Shown in pieces: positions 1 to 13,530 of a DNA stretch of 64,000 nucleotides. This DNA comes from Sipunculus nudus (Eukaryota; Annelida; Sipuncula; Golfingiida; Sipunculidae). Location: contig CM049312.1 in NCBI GenBank assembly GCA_026874595.1, forward strand, positions 26,841,956-26,905,955. Reading direction: 5' to 3'. The notes beneath the pieces are model-generated. The model did no database searches, was not told where the DNA came from, and worked only from the letters and a program-made list of their open reading frames with translations. How positions within the stretch are numbered: the stretch's first letter is position 1; each line of letters starts with the position of its first letter. The position numbers and the translations under genes were made by a program.

Positions 1-3000
1 ATATTCTGCAATCATAGATATACCATTGTTATAGTTTGTTCTACGAAATTACAGTATCGTATCACCATTCTACTTGGGGAGCATTATTGAGGTGACACAA
101 ACCGTGAGACCAGGATAAGATTACTACGTGCATCAATGACCATACTTCTGACAACTTTAAGAGACCCCCTCATGGACGACCAGGAGCCCGTGATGGTGAT
201 ATTTACCAGAAGACGTCATTTAGTACGTTGCCATGGCCCCCGTTCTGGCATATCTATATAACAGAAAAAAATGATAACAGGAAAAATCTAATTCTGCCCG
301 AAAGGTATGGACATTCTTTACACAAGTAATGGTCATACACAGTAGTAGAAGAGGGAGCAAATAATATATTTGAAAATGGCCTACCACAAAATATGTCAGG
401 AAATCAGACTTTATTCAGTTCATATAGTACACACGAATGTTCCAGAATGATTGATTATATAACACAGCACAAGCATCTTAAACTGATCCTGCTAATGGGA
501 TATAAGACATTGCAGCTTTAATGTTGCTCTGTGCTTCCGAGAGAAGATTATTACACAATGTATTTTTACTGATCCTCTAACCTCGGTTTTGCCTTGCCTT
601 TACCTCCGCAAGCGGATGGCATTATTATTTGACACAGGAACATTTACAATGTTGTGACAAATCGCATTGGGGTAAGGGCAACACTTCACCAATCAGAGGT
701 CAACTCTGTTGCAAGATGGAGGGATGCGAAAATGCCCTTGATATGTCTGATATTTCAGCCGGAACATCAGAAATGTTGCTTTATGGTATTTATGTGTTAA
801 GGCGATATAATATCGTATATCGTATGAGGTTCAGCCACCGTAAGGTGTATAGTCTTAGGGGCCTCTCTTTTAATCTCCTTAACTTTTCCTTTAACATTTA
901 TTTAATTTAAATGCAGTTACGTGTGGGGTTTCATCCGGCGTAAACTGTTTTGCCTCATATGTTCATTTAATTTCCATAATTTTTTCAATAAACCTTATTC
1001 GTTTTATTTGGATTTACAAAATGTTTTTTTAACTAATCGAAGCATTCTAATTCAATAGGTGGCATTCGGCAGAGTCTAGGGATGGAGAAAATGGAGAACC
1101 AAGAGAAAAAAAGCGGCCTCTGGCGGCTTACTACAGCCCATTCTCATAACAACTTTTTATGTTCATGCGACCCTATAGGCATCGTTACTAAGCATTTTCT
1201 GACGTAGTGTGAGACTCTGCGTTTTGGACACCATGAACCAGCCTGTATAGTATCATTAACATCTTTTTCAGAGAAAGCAAATTAATACTGCTTTATCTTT
1301 TAACTTCAAAGAAATGAAATTTCTTTAAGAGGCAAATAAGCGTCAAAGCATGGATTGTCGATCTGCTAATAAATATGGCAGCACCGATAAATGAACCGAT
1401 AATGAAGACCAATTTATGTTGCTTCTTGGATTTGTAAATATACGTTCCATAGCTACTTATCAATCTCATCAAGCTGTTTTTCATTGATCTCAGAGTCCAA
1501 CTGATTTAAAATAAGCTGACATAAAATCTCGCATTAACCACACTTTCACATAATTTTCCATTTGTGTTTTTGATTATGATACAGTATTTATTTGTATCAA
1601 ATTAAACGCACGTCTTCTGCATTTTGATTATAAAAGGAATACACTCATATATGATATAGAAAAACCTTGTATATTCCGCCATGTAGGGGGAATATTCCAC
1701 GAAGTTATAATTTTGCAAGTGTATTAGTAAAAAAAAAAATTTAACGCCTCTCATAACATTGTACGCCTGTTCTTCTTTGGTTCAATGTATTAGTGTGTCA
1801 CATTTAAAGAATTTTGAAGAATCTACAGGGTACTAGAATATAAGCATGAATGGTGTTGAATGATGGGAAATTATAATAATGTAAGTTGAGAATAATTTCC
1901 GGTCAAAATATCAGATCAAGGTAAAAAAAAGGAAAATAAGGCTATTTTTAAAGTACTTTTGATAGGGATAATGAAATATAAATAGTTTCAAAAACAAAGT
2001 AAAAATATTATTACAGGGATTTTCGATACCAGTGTCAAGATGAGGCTTCTAATATGCCAGCGTAGAACGCTATATCATGTTTAGCATACAAGCCATCGAG
2101 AATGAAGCCGAGGGTTGTTCTTTCATAGAAATTTTAACATTTTTGGAGATTTGGATCTATGTGTGGACACGAAATAGGGTCCGATAACCTCATGTTAACA
2201 AGTTTTTCCCTAAAGGTCAAGTTAACGAAAGAAAACAAGAAATGACCTAAACGCCTGATAATGTGACAATTATGAGCGGAAAAGTATTTACGGTTCAAAT
2301 GTAATACCTCTTAAATGTTTCTCTTATCACACTGACTTTCGTTAGCATTATTGAGGAGGCATTGCTATCTTTTACAAATATCATATGATCCTCAATGATT
2401 GTTTAGTTCTGGTTTTATGATAAATTCGTTGGATTATGATCATTGATATGTGAAAACCTCCCAGAAAAAAACTAAAAACTAATGTAAGTGATACATTACC
2501 ATTATGGGATGGCATTGAAGACGAAGTCTCCGAGTCATTTGTTTAGACCTATTTAATGTTCTCATCTCTTGCAAAATAGAGATGACCATCAATTTCGAAA
2601 TTTTAATGTGACTATTTTACTGAGAGAAAATGTACACCCTCTCCTTCCAAAGTCTGTTACGGTCATATCCTATTTAAGAAGATTAAAAAAAATATGTAAA
2701 TGACTTCTCTAATTTTCATGTTTAGAAATGATTAAGACGTTTCATCATTCTTGTACTTACTAACCATAGCAGTTTGCAACAAATAAAGCTTGTTTTTAAT
2801 AATTTCATCTTTTATTAAAAGAACTGACCATGATCTGTGAAGAAATTGAACAACACACTTGGTGACAAAATTTAAACTTGTATAACACTCCAAATAACTA
2901 AACATTGGACAATGCGCCATCCTTCTTCCCAAAGAAACAAGTGCTATTTTTAATATGTATGACATTGATTATTGCAATGTCATAGCTATGTGTCATTCCA

Positions 3001-3050
3001 GCGATGATTTATAAAATGCTGTAAACACCTATGCATTTCACTGAGAACGC
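1..3050. other. AT-rich unique sequence, no gene seen
   Basis: I see no supported gene, tRNA or named repeat here. The short ORFs are AT-rich, have no recognisable motif and no splice context that singles them out. Short A and T runs are the only obvious local structure. Confidence 0.5.
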
Positions 3051-3052
3051 TG

Positions 3053-3290
3053 TAACTGGAGGAAACGACATTTCTACATTAGTGATTGTTTTCTAAAATA
3101 AAGAAAGACACTTCTTGTCAAGGAAACATATTACAATGCTGTTTTTGGTTACAAACTTCCAGGAAAATAAATCAAGCTAGCCACAACGACTTTGCAACAA
3201 TATCCGAGAAACAACCTGTCAACTTGAATCAATCTAAATGTTTTCAACGACATAATGAAACATCTTGGAGGTAAATCCCTCATGCTAAAC
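3053..3290 (+). repeat. Diverged dispersed repeat P, copy 1
   Basis: The stretch starting at aactggaggaaa is collinear with 14312-14545. Shared landmarks in order are: aactggagga; a tract of the form ttctaaaa(t)aa; aaagac(a)cttctt; aatc(a)gattacaat; a block around accatcctgacaactt/acaacctgtcaactt; and aatcaatct(g/a)...ttttca. Identity is moderate, so this is an old duplication or an old dispersed repeat. No coding frame is conserved between the two copies. The family is unknown to me. Confidence 0.5.
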
Positions 3291-5894
3291 CTACTTTTAT
3301 TGAAAGAAGGTTAGGCTACACATACAAAGGATAATGTTGTATCACTTTATATGTGAGCTTTGTCAGGCTTTGTAAAGCACAAACAGAGGGCTACGATCAG
3401 TATGAAGCACCAGACTGTCAAAAACAGACACGACTTTGTTGGGTAATGTGAGGCAATGTTTTCCAAAGCTGCTCTCTGTTAGCACATCTACCAACAGGGG
3501 GACTCGGGTTACTGATGGGTACATGGTCACAGAAAATTTATTATCCCTAATAAAGTTACCGGGAAATAAACATTCGTTAGTGTGAGTTACTTATTGTAAT
3601 GTCTGAATAAAATAGGAGTTTACACAAGGTTTTAAATCCGTTTTAAAGATGTTAATTTAGCTGCAAGAAATGAAAACAATATACAAATAGAAAAATTAAG
3701 GATACAAATCTTCATCTTTTCCAAATGTAATTCTAATCTCTGAGATCACCATATTCAATTATTTTCAACGAATCATGTGTTTTTCCGGAATTTTTTTCCA
3801 GTGGTAAAAGCCTAATCCTGATACTGTCTTGAGTAACCCTTATCGTCGCATTGGGGACAATTTCGGCGGCCAGTTTTAATTGAGCTTGATAAAAGTTATA
3901 TTTAATAAGATTTGTTTTTTCTTTGCACGAAAAGACCTTACAAAGCAAGAGAAAATTCATATTGGCGACAATACCGAACGTGATATTTTGATGAAGTCTA
4001 CTGAAATAAACCACAAGTGATCATGCTCCAGCAAAGCTGTTTCACAATTCTTCACTAAAAACGCATTTCAGCTATTTCAGCCTTCTGTCTAGGAAACTGG
4101 CGGTTAAGTCGGGGATATTTTCTTATGCAAATTGTTAATACTTTGCCAGAAACGCACGAGTCAGTATTTGGCGTGACTTGGCGAATGTGGCAGTCAAATA
4201 GATTAGCTCAATTTTTCACTGCAAAACCCAATGGGCTTAGAATGCTGGTACAATTATCGAGACACAGGTTTGAGGGTCACACTAGAATTTTTTTGTGTTC
4301 CAAGGACGGCTGACATTTTATGGATATTACACCAAAAAAACAAGAGGAATTATGGAGGTCTTACACTGTTTTTGTAATAAAGAAACTCGTCGGGCTAAGT
4401 TCCGGTTACAGAGTCGTTCCAGATACAACCGAGGTCTCATTGCAGATGGCTTATCTTTCACCACAAGCTATTTCTATTTCTATTTGAATAATAGGGTATT
4501 TTGGGTTTTCCAGAGACCTGCTTGCTAAATATCAAACACATGTATTAAGAAAAATGGGATTTTTACGTTTAAGGGAACGATGTTTACTGTATTACAAACA
4601 GGCCATCCCTTACGTCTCCTTAAGAGAATAATTCTCAAGAACATAATCCATTTTCATCAGGAAATGATGGGGATTTAAAGCATGACTATGAGACAAGGAT
4701 GTCTAGGTGCATGAAAATACATACTCCTGACAATTTTACCTAATGTCATGTTGAAGAATCAACCCCCCCCCCCCCCCATGTTTGTGACCTTAACCAGGAG
4801 ACTGGATATAATAGCTTGATAAGATGAATCTGTGGCTTCTGGCTTCTATATATAATAGGAAACTATATGATGACAGAGAAAAATTACAAACCGACCAAGC
4901 TAACATGGAGACGTGTTTTTGTCATGAATTGAAATTTCTTTCACAATGTATGATGCCAATGATGTACCTAATGTTTATTAGTGCGGACACAAATTAAAAT
5001 TCCAGCTTGGGATTAATAAAATATATCTTATCTTATCTTATAAAACCAGGGAAGTAAGCTGCAGTTAGTTCATGTAAAACACAAATATACAAGTGTGATA
5101 AATTGACCTATCATCCACAGCTCAAATGCTCCGCCTTTTTAACCTAGTTATTATAATGAGTCCCAAACGCTCCTACACAGAAGGTCTTCCACGCTAATGG
5201 TAGCGAGAGCTGTTTACACACATAGTAATGACGACACAAGTGTCGATGACGTTTGACATCGCATTGACTGACGTCATCAAATTGTATAGCTGCTCTTCAT
5301 TATCGAATTTATCGCAATCATTGTGAACTGTCTTGCAATATTTTGGATCAGTTGTCTCATACGAATTAGGTGCCGGGTAAGACATTATTATTTACTTGGC
5401 AGTCGCAGGAATGGCTCCTGCAAAAAGGCCCCTGCAACCTATGGCCTTTGAATTTTTATAGTGTATCCTGGAAAAACATGCACGTGTTCTGTTTGACAGA
5501 GCTCTGTCAAATTTTGCAAAGTTTGTTTCTTTTTGTTAGATGATTGACGCTTTACAATATTTACGGTCACCTGATTAGTTGCTCGTTAGTCCAATGCTTA
5601 TGATTATTTATTGAATGAATATGCCATTAAGGTCACATAGATCTCATGGATAGGTCAATTAAATACCATGAAGCCAACATTAAAGCGTATGCTGCTAAGA
5701 AAATCTGAGGAGCCTTGTTGGCACTTTATGTGGCACTTTTAGCCCGTGCTTCCAAGGTAGGATCTTTACCCCGAGTATTTAAGCTGATGCTCTAAACTTT
5801 TTTTAAAGTGTCTTTTCAGCCAAAAGTGACTTTCTGTATTGTTTGACATAGCAGCCAATCTAATTATAATAAGTCGCATGTTTTTTAAGGAATT
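3291..5894. other. Unique sequence with a C15 run and a CRE-like palindrome
   Basis: No gene is supported. There is a 15-base run of C at 4763-4777. Near 5240-5278 a GATGACGT / ACGTCATC pair forms a short inverted repeat whose right arm contains the perfect octamer TGACGTCA, the known consensus of CREB/ATF sites. Function is not shown. Confidence 0.4.
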
Positions 5895-6249
5895 AAAGAT
5901 ATGTCAGGTTACTGAAGTCTTAAGGAGATTGACTGACTGACTGAAAGTGAAGGTTGCGCTCCAACCAGTCACAGGTCTCCGGAAAATCTGGCACGCACTG
6001 GCTCCCTCAGCAACGACAAAGTTTGACAGATTTAGTCGGTATAAGTTAGGTATAAGGCGAAAATAGAAGATATTGACAGAGTTGAAGATCGTAGTGAGAG
6101 AGGTGGAAAAAGCCGGAGAACCTTTAGAGAACACCGACCTAGGACGGGCCAATTAATTCAACCCACGCTCATGGCAGCACCTGGGAGCGAACCTGGGTCG
6201 TCAGCGGTGAAGGCCGTCTGTTTTACCGCTTAGCTACCTAGGCTCCCAG
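5895..6249 (-). repeat. tRNA-headed SINE, copy 1
   Basis: Read on the minus strand, the element opens at 6249 with a tRNA-like head. An A-box-like TAGCTAAGCGGTA lies at 6236-6224 and a B-box GGTTCGCTCCC at 6193-6183, the two internal RNA polymerase III promoter boxes of tRNA-derived SINEs. The unrelated body runs leftwards and ends in a short GACT-type tandem tail near 5928-5942. The roughly 100 bases after the B box resemble the element at 27163-27352: both have an ATGAG.GTG.GTTG block, then TGGCC.GTCC, then TTCTC..GG...TTCC...CACCTC. That makes them members of one family. A functional tRNA gene is unlikely because the head does not close into a clean acceptor stem. Confidence 0.7.
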
Positions 6250-8941
6250 TTCTAAGGAGCCAATATATCAAATATACTTTGAGTTTTTCATAAATGTAAG
6301 TGGTTTGGTTCTGTTTATTTCATATAACTTCCCTTCAATGGCACCTCCTCCTACTCTAGAACAACAGATTGCATGGTATCAGTTATTCTCATTCAGTGAA
6401 TGCCACGTGATAATGTTAATTTTTATAGTTTAGTTATAAATTGATGGTCGGTTAATGACGCATTGATATGCTTCTCCGGTATTAAACCTTAAATTGATAT
6501 TTATTGCAAGGACATTAGACACCAGAGCACTGATAACCAATATGTAAAAAGCACGGTAGCACGAATAGGATTAACATATAATGAAAATAATTTTTGTTCA
6601 TACTAGCTTTTGCTTTTGTTTGTGTAAGCTAAACTTTCATTAGGTGCTCATTCACTTCTTGCTGAAGCTGTTTTAATATTGAAAGATTGCAGAGCGCTGT
6701 ATTAACTGTAACTTGGATAAAAATGTAATTGGATTAAAACCAGCTGACATGAAACATCACTTTCCCTGAACGTTTTGGTGATTGATTTGGGTTTATGTCT
6801 AATCCTCAATTAACTGTTTCAATTCAATTATGAAATCTCATTGTTTCTTCCTCTTACTAATTGCCTATTGCATTCATCGCCGTTCAGCGAGGAAATTCCA
6901 AGCGTTTATATATTGGAATAATTTAAGCATATATGATGAATACAGAATATTAACCTAAATTTACGCGTAACTTCAAATGTGTGTCCTTAAAAGCAGGGCT
7001 GAACTATTGAATCCGCACCCGCCTCGTATCTCCCACTGTCAGCCCGCTGCTCACCCAGCAATAAAAAGAGAGAGAAAAAATATCAGCCATACTGGCACAT
7101 AATTAGCACAATTCCCTTCAATATCTTCATTAAAAATGTTACAAAGCAGTAATATTCACAGTCGTATTTATTAGAAGTTTAAATTTAAAAAAAATATGTA
7201 TTAGTCATGCTTATGATAAAACTGCGAATAATAAATAATATTCATAATAAATAAATTTCAATTTAATGATCCAAAAGGGATCTAAAAGATCCATTTTCCA
7301 TGTTTAAGAAAAAAAACTAGAAAGCACGGGGTTGTGCTGGGACAAATATGATTTTGCAACCATCCATTGTCTGGAATAAAGGTCAGTTAAAAAGAAATTA
7401 AAGATACTCCGGCCCAGAGTAACCACCATTTTCCATCCAACACCCGTTCCTTCAGTTTCTTCAGCAAGAAAGTTTAAAACTGTAATATCTAAAGTATTTC
7501 ATATCAACAGTAGGTTTTTAAATAAATATGCATATATAATTCTTATTGTAAATGTCTATGAAACGTCTTGTTACTGGAATGAAAAAGAAACGTATCGGAA
7601 TCCAAGTTTTAACAATGATGGATCAGTATTTTACAAGGATTTTATATATGCATAGTTATTTATCATACTTTTCACAGGGAAAATAAAGAGGTTTTGTGTT
7701 TTTTCGTGAGTAAACGATAAAAAGGATAAAACTAGATTTCTACAAGGTAGGCTATGTGTACCGAAAAGGTGTGGTTCACAACATATCCCACAACTGCTAA
7801 AATGTGTACCAGCCCTTTGTGGTCAGTGCTAATCTGTAAATTAGCTGAAAGTCAGGGGATGAGGAGATCAAAGACGGAGTCTGATAAATGTGGTTCTATA
7901 TATAGGTCCGAGACAGGCATGAATAATGGAGAGAACAGGATTTTCTTATATCAGTCATCATTACATTCTGCTTTGCCCAAGCGGGGCTTTAAACCCGCCA
8001 GCGGTAAATGACCTATTAATAAGGAGCTTAGGCTTAGACTATTTAGCCATTGTGCAGTTTTAAGCTATCAAGTCTATAATGAACTCAGCTGTGGTCATAC
8101 AGTGTTTATTGAGTGAACATCAGGAAATGATGTCCATCTTTCACCCTAACCTGTATATTATGTTATGTGTAACAACACCATGGCCTGAAATCTTTGTACA
8201 AAACTATGCCCAGGTGCCCCTGCAAATCTTCAATTTAGATGTCAAAGTATGTATCTTCTATCTTGTATAATTAACTGACTACTTACTCGGTAAGATTTGC
8301 ATAATGTTCGTTTTAGGTATCACAGTGGTATGGCTAAAAAAAGTATTTAATAAAAGGTTCACAGTTATTTTTATAGTATACAGTTGTTACACCACAATAA
8401 ATCATTCTTACTCATTAATATAAATAACTTTTATAGTCTTATTTTACTAAAGGGCCAGATCAGCTTATCAATCCGCAGCTCGAATCGTCCCGCACAAACT
8501 TATCCGTCTCTCACCTTTTACAATATAACCCGCTCCGCACAAAATCCTAATCTAATACTATTTTTATATTTTAAGAAGGGGTCTGCACAATAGCAAGATT
8601 AATTTTGAAAGATGTTACAGTAGGAATGATATGAATTAATTAGCAGATGATTATATAAGATATAGCGGCTGAAAATTTATGACCTCGGTAGGATAAAACG
8701 TGGCAAAATTGTTATGTTTAGATCGTACTTGTACAATGCCCATTTTGTATGAAAATATCATTTCGATTTATAGCATTTAATCAAAGAAAACAATATTGTA
8801 AGTATATAAGTATAGGAAAATCAAATCAATTCATGTCAAAACGATTTTTGAAATATCAGAAATAGAAAGGCATAACATTTTTTGTATGGACAGACAATCA
8901 GGGACAAAACTCTGTGGCAGATAAGTCTTTGCGAAAGGTTG

Positions 8942-8946
<5 letters not shown>
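6250..8946. other. AT-rich unique sequence, no gene seen
   Basis: No supported gene. A small GC-rich palindrome-like spot occurs around 7979-7996 (gcggggctttaaacccgc). The ORF at 7754-8011 has no recognisable motif. Confidence 0.45.

Positions 8947-8993
<47 letters not shown>
8947..8993. repeat. (TA)n microsatellite
   Basis: An uninterrupted TA dinucleotide run of about 47 bases. Confidence 0.97.
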
Positions 8994-8997
<4 letters not shown>

Positions 8998-9469
8998 ATT
9001 TCCTAATATATCAAGTTAAAGTAAGAAAATATAAGAAATAAATTGATGTGTAAAAAGCGATAATTGTGAAAAGACGAAGGTCGAACATTTTTAGTGGAAT
9101 GCAATTATCTTTCATTAATACTGAGCATATATTAATATTATTACTATCTAAACTATCTTCTAGGTAAGTACTCCTCACAGAAACATTCTTAAATCCCTAC
9201 ACTATCAGCAAAAGAACCGATCAACATTTAATCGCCAATTTTACAGTTGTTCCAATAATCCATACTACGCAAAGCAAAACAAGTTGTCCGTTGTAGATTT
9301 GTGCTTGAACGTTTAGTATACAGCTTATCAAAAGGTTGGTTTGATTGGTTTGAAGATATAACAAACAAGTCTTCACACCAATATAAACCACAGAGATCAC
9401 ACATAAATAAAGTTTCCATATCGGTTATATGCAAATTCGTGCATATAGATTCAATGAATTCTGGATTAG

Positions 9470-9645
9470 ATTTGGTAAAATCAATGCATTCTAGGATAGG
9501 CCTGTTGATAAACTGTTTTGTACCAATAGTGTGGGGGCATATGTCACCGAGTAATTTTTCCCAGTAAAAAGTGGACACCCTACATTTTTGTGATCCTTAG
9601 ACCTTAAACTTTACCAAAAAAATGGTGCCAATTTTTCTATAGTGG
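9470..9645 (+). repeat. Dispersed repeat E, copy 1
   Basis: Landmarks in order are: gttgataaactgtt(t/c)tgtacca; gtgt(a/g)ggggcatatgt; gagtaa; a gt(g)gacaccc block; catttttgt; then atggtgccaattttt. The same order appears on the minus strand between about 13530 and 13355, so this is an inverted pair of one repeat family. The ORFs on either strand here cross the repeat and are not conserved in the second copy. Confidence 0.6.
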
Positions 9646-12017
9646 TTTTGTCATTTTTTTCAGGTCAAATTTGATTTTAGAGCAAAAATTGAGGACCATT
9701 ATATATAATTATTTCATGCAGAGAGATATTTATCAAAAAAACACCTCAAAATGGTTATTAAGATATATTACATCACAATAACCTAGACTAGACACTCAAA
9801 CACTGCATTAAGACGTTTATTACAATATTAGAGAGCACCCGTAGAGCGCAAACCTCCGCCAACACATGGATCCGCATCAAGATCCATTAGACTAATCATG
9901 AAAATTAATCAGCTGTTGTTTGTCCACCAGTATATTGTTCTACAAAATTTCATTGATGATTTCATTAAAAAAATTCATATAGAGACAATAAGGTATCCTT
10001 GGGTAGTTTGTGCAATGTACATATGGCGGACCACTTGCTGATTTCAGGCAACCTGTATCGCATACAGTATGGCACCATTTTCCTTGGTTTTAACCAGTGA
10101 CTAAATATTTGCTTCATTTATACATAACATATGAAAATGGCCCTGTTTTTCTTCCATTTGATATGATTTTGTTATTGCGTCATCCTATTGTTCGATTATT
10201 ACATCACCAACATCACTATCCGCTCGCTGATAGTGAAGGTATAGAAACCCGCCTCTTACGGTTAGTTCATCCAAAGTATATTTAAAGGTTCCTAAGGAAT
10301 TCTTGGGAGTATTTTTATGTATTGGTCATAATCCAAAAAATAATTTGTAAAATTTTAAGGCGGATGACTAAATTTTGTTACATATTTTGTGAAGAATAAA
10401 CAACAGAAAAAAGGACAACTTTGACTGGATTTAGTGCCAGATCCTCACTAACCCAACCCAAAGTTTTAGGAAATTCTACCTAGTCCACCATTCACAGTGA
10501 AAAGGAGTACATATTAAGAAGCAAAATAATAATAATAATGATATTGTTCATATAACCTCAGCTCTGTGCGGGCAATAGCATATCATTTGGGAGCAATAAT
10601 ACCTTCTGTTGAGGAGCTATTTTCATCAGTTATTTACAGACATTTATTTACAGACATTTACGGTAGATTGAAACATGTAAAGGACAGATAATCAACATTG
10701 AAAGAAATGCATGTTTTGCTGCAGAATTTATTAAGGAGAGTGTTTTGAAAAGCAAAACAAAGGGACCTTAAAAATTTAGAATTTTAGAAAAAGTCCTGTT
10801 GAAGGAAACAAACTTGAAGTAAATATCAATTCATAACAAAAAAAGTGTCATCATTAGTCATAATGTTATCGAACGTGTTTACAGTTGTTCTTCTATCCCA
10901 TCTTTAACCCACCCCCCCCCCCCGATGGTCTATTTTTTTTATCTATTTTGTTTGGTTGGCCAATTTCTTTAATACATTTATGGGAATATGAAACCGAGGC
11001 ATCATGTTATACCAGTACAATAACAAAAACGGACAAATCTTAACAGAAACTATGGTAAAACCAATGATAAAGTTTAAATATAACAATGGTAAAGTTAAAT
11101 GCTGGTTATTGTTGAATTCTTGTCGCTTTTTCATTATCCTTAAATGACTTGTGATGGCACAGTGGCTACATAGACTGTTCCATCCGTCGGAGCAAGATCA
11201 CTGGTACAACATTTTTATGAAAATAATAATCGGTAGATAATGAGAAGCACCAAGCCTGTACTATCTATATATAATGCGAATTATGAAATAAAGAATAAAG
11301 AAAAGTCTATTCTTATATTTTATAAAATCTGACTGGTTATATCATTAAATGCAGGGTATGTCGTATGCAGCAGCGGAATGTACATCTTTGATTGGAGCCC
11401 ATTTTTTTTTATCATTTTTATACCAAATAACTCCAGACAAAAACTAAAGCATTTTATACCTGCTTAACTAATGCTCGTTTTCCCTTAAATCGTTACCAAG
11501 AACAATTTTGATTTATTGCACAAGCTAACAAAATGACACGTGCCTTATACAATACACAAATGCCTTGAATGTAATTAAAGGTTTTTGCATTTCTTTTTGG
11601 TTATTGTAATTTTAATAAAGGCCATAAAAACAATAACAAACTTGTTTGGGTTATAATATGGGGACCGGTATAGAGGAAGTCAACATTAAGGTTGTTTTAA
11701 CAGCACATACAAATTCCCTTTTAAGTACATTGAACTTTTCTGAAACAGCACATGTTCAAGTAATTTTCAAGGAACCAAGTCTCAAAGAATCTGAGCTTAG
11801 TTCGTGTTTCTTACTGTTGGTCCAACTTACTGGCTAATGATCTCACATCTTAATGATCATATTTAATAATAAATTGTTAAAAGTAGAAATAATTAAATCA
11901 TTATTTGTACGTTCATTTGGCAAATGTTCAAATTAAATATTAAAATGTGTCTTGTAAAACAATATTTTATTTAAAATAATTTTGCAAGAAAATACAATTG
12001 TGTATGAATGCATCACA
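9646..12017. other. AT-rich unique sequence with a C12 run
   Basis: No supported gene. There is a 12-base C run at 10912-10923. Short TE-like debris may be present near 9820-9880 (gagcacccgtagagcgc...ctccgcc), but nothing can be delimited. Confidence 0.4.
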
Positions 12018-12082
12018 TCTCTCTCTCTTTCTGTCTCTCTCCTTCTCTCTCTCTCTCTCTCTGTCTCTCGAGAGAGAGAGAG

Positions 12083-12129
<47 letters not shown>
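12018..12129. repeat. Compound CT/GA/TA/TG microsatellite
   Basis: A CT run switches to GA through a CTCTCGAGAGAG palindrome near 12065-12082, then continues as TA and then TG. The overlapping ORF is only translated low-complexity sequence. Confidence 0.95.
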
Positions 12130-12288
12130 AATTATACAAATAGACGGATCAAATTTTGTCAGACATTTTTACTACTAAGTAGTTTCGTGCAACGTGCTGC
12201 ACTCCTCACTGTCTGATTGATTATATAGCTCTGATGTCATACCATTGAGCACTCTAGCAGTTGCTAATTGCAGTAAACCATTTGATTA

Positions 12289-12290
<2 letters not shown>

Positions 12291-12331
<41 letters not shown>
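12291..12331. repeat. (TA)n microsatellite
   Basis: An uninterrupted TA run of about 41 bases just before the hairpin at 12391-12464. Confidence 0.95.
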
Positions 12332-12334
<3 letters not shown>

Positions 12335-12390
12335 TAAGTATAATGATTAGTGGTATAGCCGTGTTAGTCTGTAGTGGAAGTGTAGGTTTT

Positions 12391-12464
12391 GAGTAAGAGT
12401 GATGCCTCTTAGATAGACTAATATCAATAAACATGTTACTATCTAAAAGGCGTCACTCTTACTC
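12391..12464. repeat. Hairpin: 26-bp imperfect inverted repeat
   Basis: The left arm (12391-12416) begins gagtaagagtga and the right arm (12439-12464) ends tcactcttactc. The arms pair at 24 of 26 positions around a 22-base loop, and both mismatches are C/T differences that would still pair as G-U in RNA. The sequence just upstream (about 12350-12375, tatagccgtgttagtctgta) has the look of a transposon-derived terminus, but I cannot name the family. Confidence 0.75.
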
Positions 12465-12575
12465 TCTCTCTACACACACATATGTGTGTGTGTCTGTCAT
12501 TCATTTTTACCTCAATGTATAGGAAAATCAAGTGTCTAAGAAACTACACGGGTGGGAGCTACCTTATGGGATAGC

Positions 12576-13165
12576 TTAAATGACTAGAAATTACCATTGC
12601 TTTTAGAAAAAATTAATACTTATCCCCTGAAGAAAACTGTCAAGGTACATAAACATTTGCAACAGTATGTGAATTATCTCATGCCATTGGTTCATTAGTT
12701 TGGCAAAACCATCCCTGTACACGGACTTACAATTTCAAATTCACCTGTTTCATTCATTGTTAACGTTATGGTTCTGTGTGTGAGTAAACACAGTCCACGT
12801 GTGTCTGTGTACCATAAAAAGACCATAACTAGAGGTCGTCTGTTCTTGCGCGTGCACAACTCCCAAACAAGGAGAAGTGATATGGAAGATAAAAAAAAGA
12901 TACACTATTGGGATGCTTGAGAAAATCTTGATTTGTAAAGTAGCGCGGTTTGGCCGCCAGGTGGCATGCGCGCTATGTTTACATTTGTACCACTGATCTC
13001 GCAAACCTAACATCACTTGTGTACAGGAGTACTCAAATGGTTTACAATGAAATATTAGCAGATACCATCATATTTTAAGGAGAAAAAAATCAAGCTATGT
13101 GTATTAAGCATTTAACACTATATGTGTTTATCAAATATACTTGGTATGTGAATAGGTACATTTAA
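12576..13165 (+). mobile_element. MITE-like repeat M, copy 1
   Basis: This is one of four same-strand copies in the window; the others are at 42980-43497, 44265-44747 and 63590-64000. Shared blocks in order are: a ggttctgtgtgtgagtaaac motif; (c)gt(g)tgtctgt; a TTGCGCGTGC-type palindromic spot; cc(c)aaacaagga; gaagat/gaagac; a block around ggtttggc/ggtatggcc; gcgc...tgatc/ccgc; gtgtacaggagta; and a tattagcagatacca block. Coding capacity is absent. The left boundary of this copy is uncertain, because the ttaaa terminus seen in other copies is weak here. Confidence 0.7.
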
Positions 13166-13354
13166 TATAACCAAAAAAATAATTTTAGACAATCCCAAAC
13201 TAGTCAGAGAACGAAGTTTGTGTGTTTAGTATGTAAATACATTCCAAAAAGAACCTTTCCTATCCTCTTGTCCCAGCTTACTTTGTTTATGTTTCGGTCA
13301 AACTTGATTAATTTAACATTTTAAATACTATTTTAATACAAGCTGAAAGACATG

Positions 13355-13530
13355 GCAAAACTGAATAAAAAAATTGGCACCATGTTTTTAAGGTTTCATA
13401 GAAAAGTGAAGAACAAAAATGCATGGGGTGTCACATTTTTACAAACAAAATTTACTCAGGACGAATTTGCTACATATGCCCCTACACTACAAACAAAATG
13501 CAGATGATAAACTGTTCTGTACCAAACAAA
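13355..13530 (-). repeat. Dispersed repeat E, copy 2
   Basis: On the minus strand this segment carries the same ordered landmarks as 9470-9645 (gggg catatgt, gtgacacccc, catttttgtt, atggtgccaattttt). Orientation is opposite to copy 1. Confidence 0.6.

Noticed and set aside
6177-6249. Possible tRNA gene
   Set aside because: A and B boxes are present but the acceptor stem does not close and a SINE body follows; the related copy at 27.2 kb confirms a repeat.
9228-9578. 116-codon minus-strand ORF that looks protein-like
   Set aside because: It overlaps repeat E, and the second copy of E (13355-13530) does not keep the frame.
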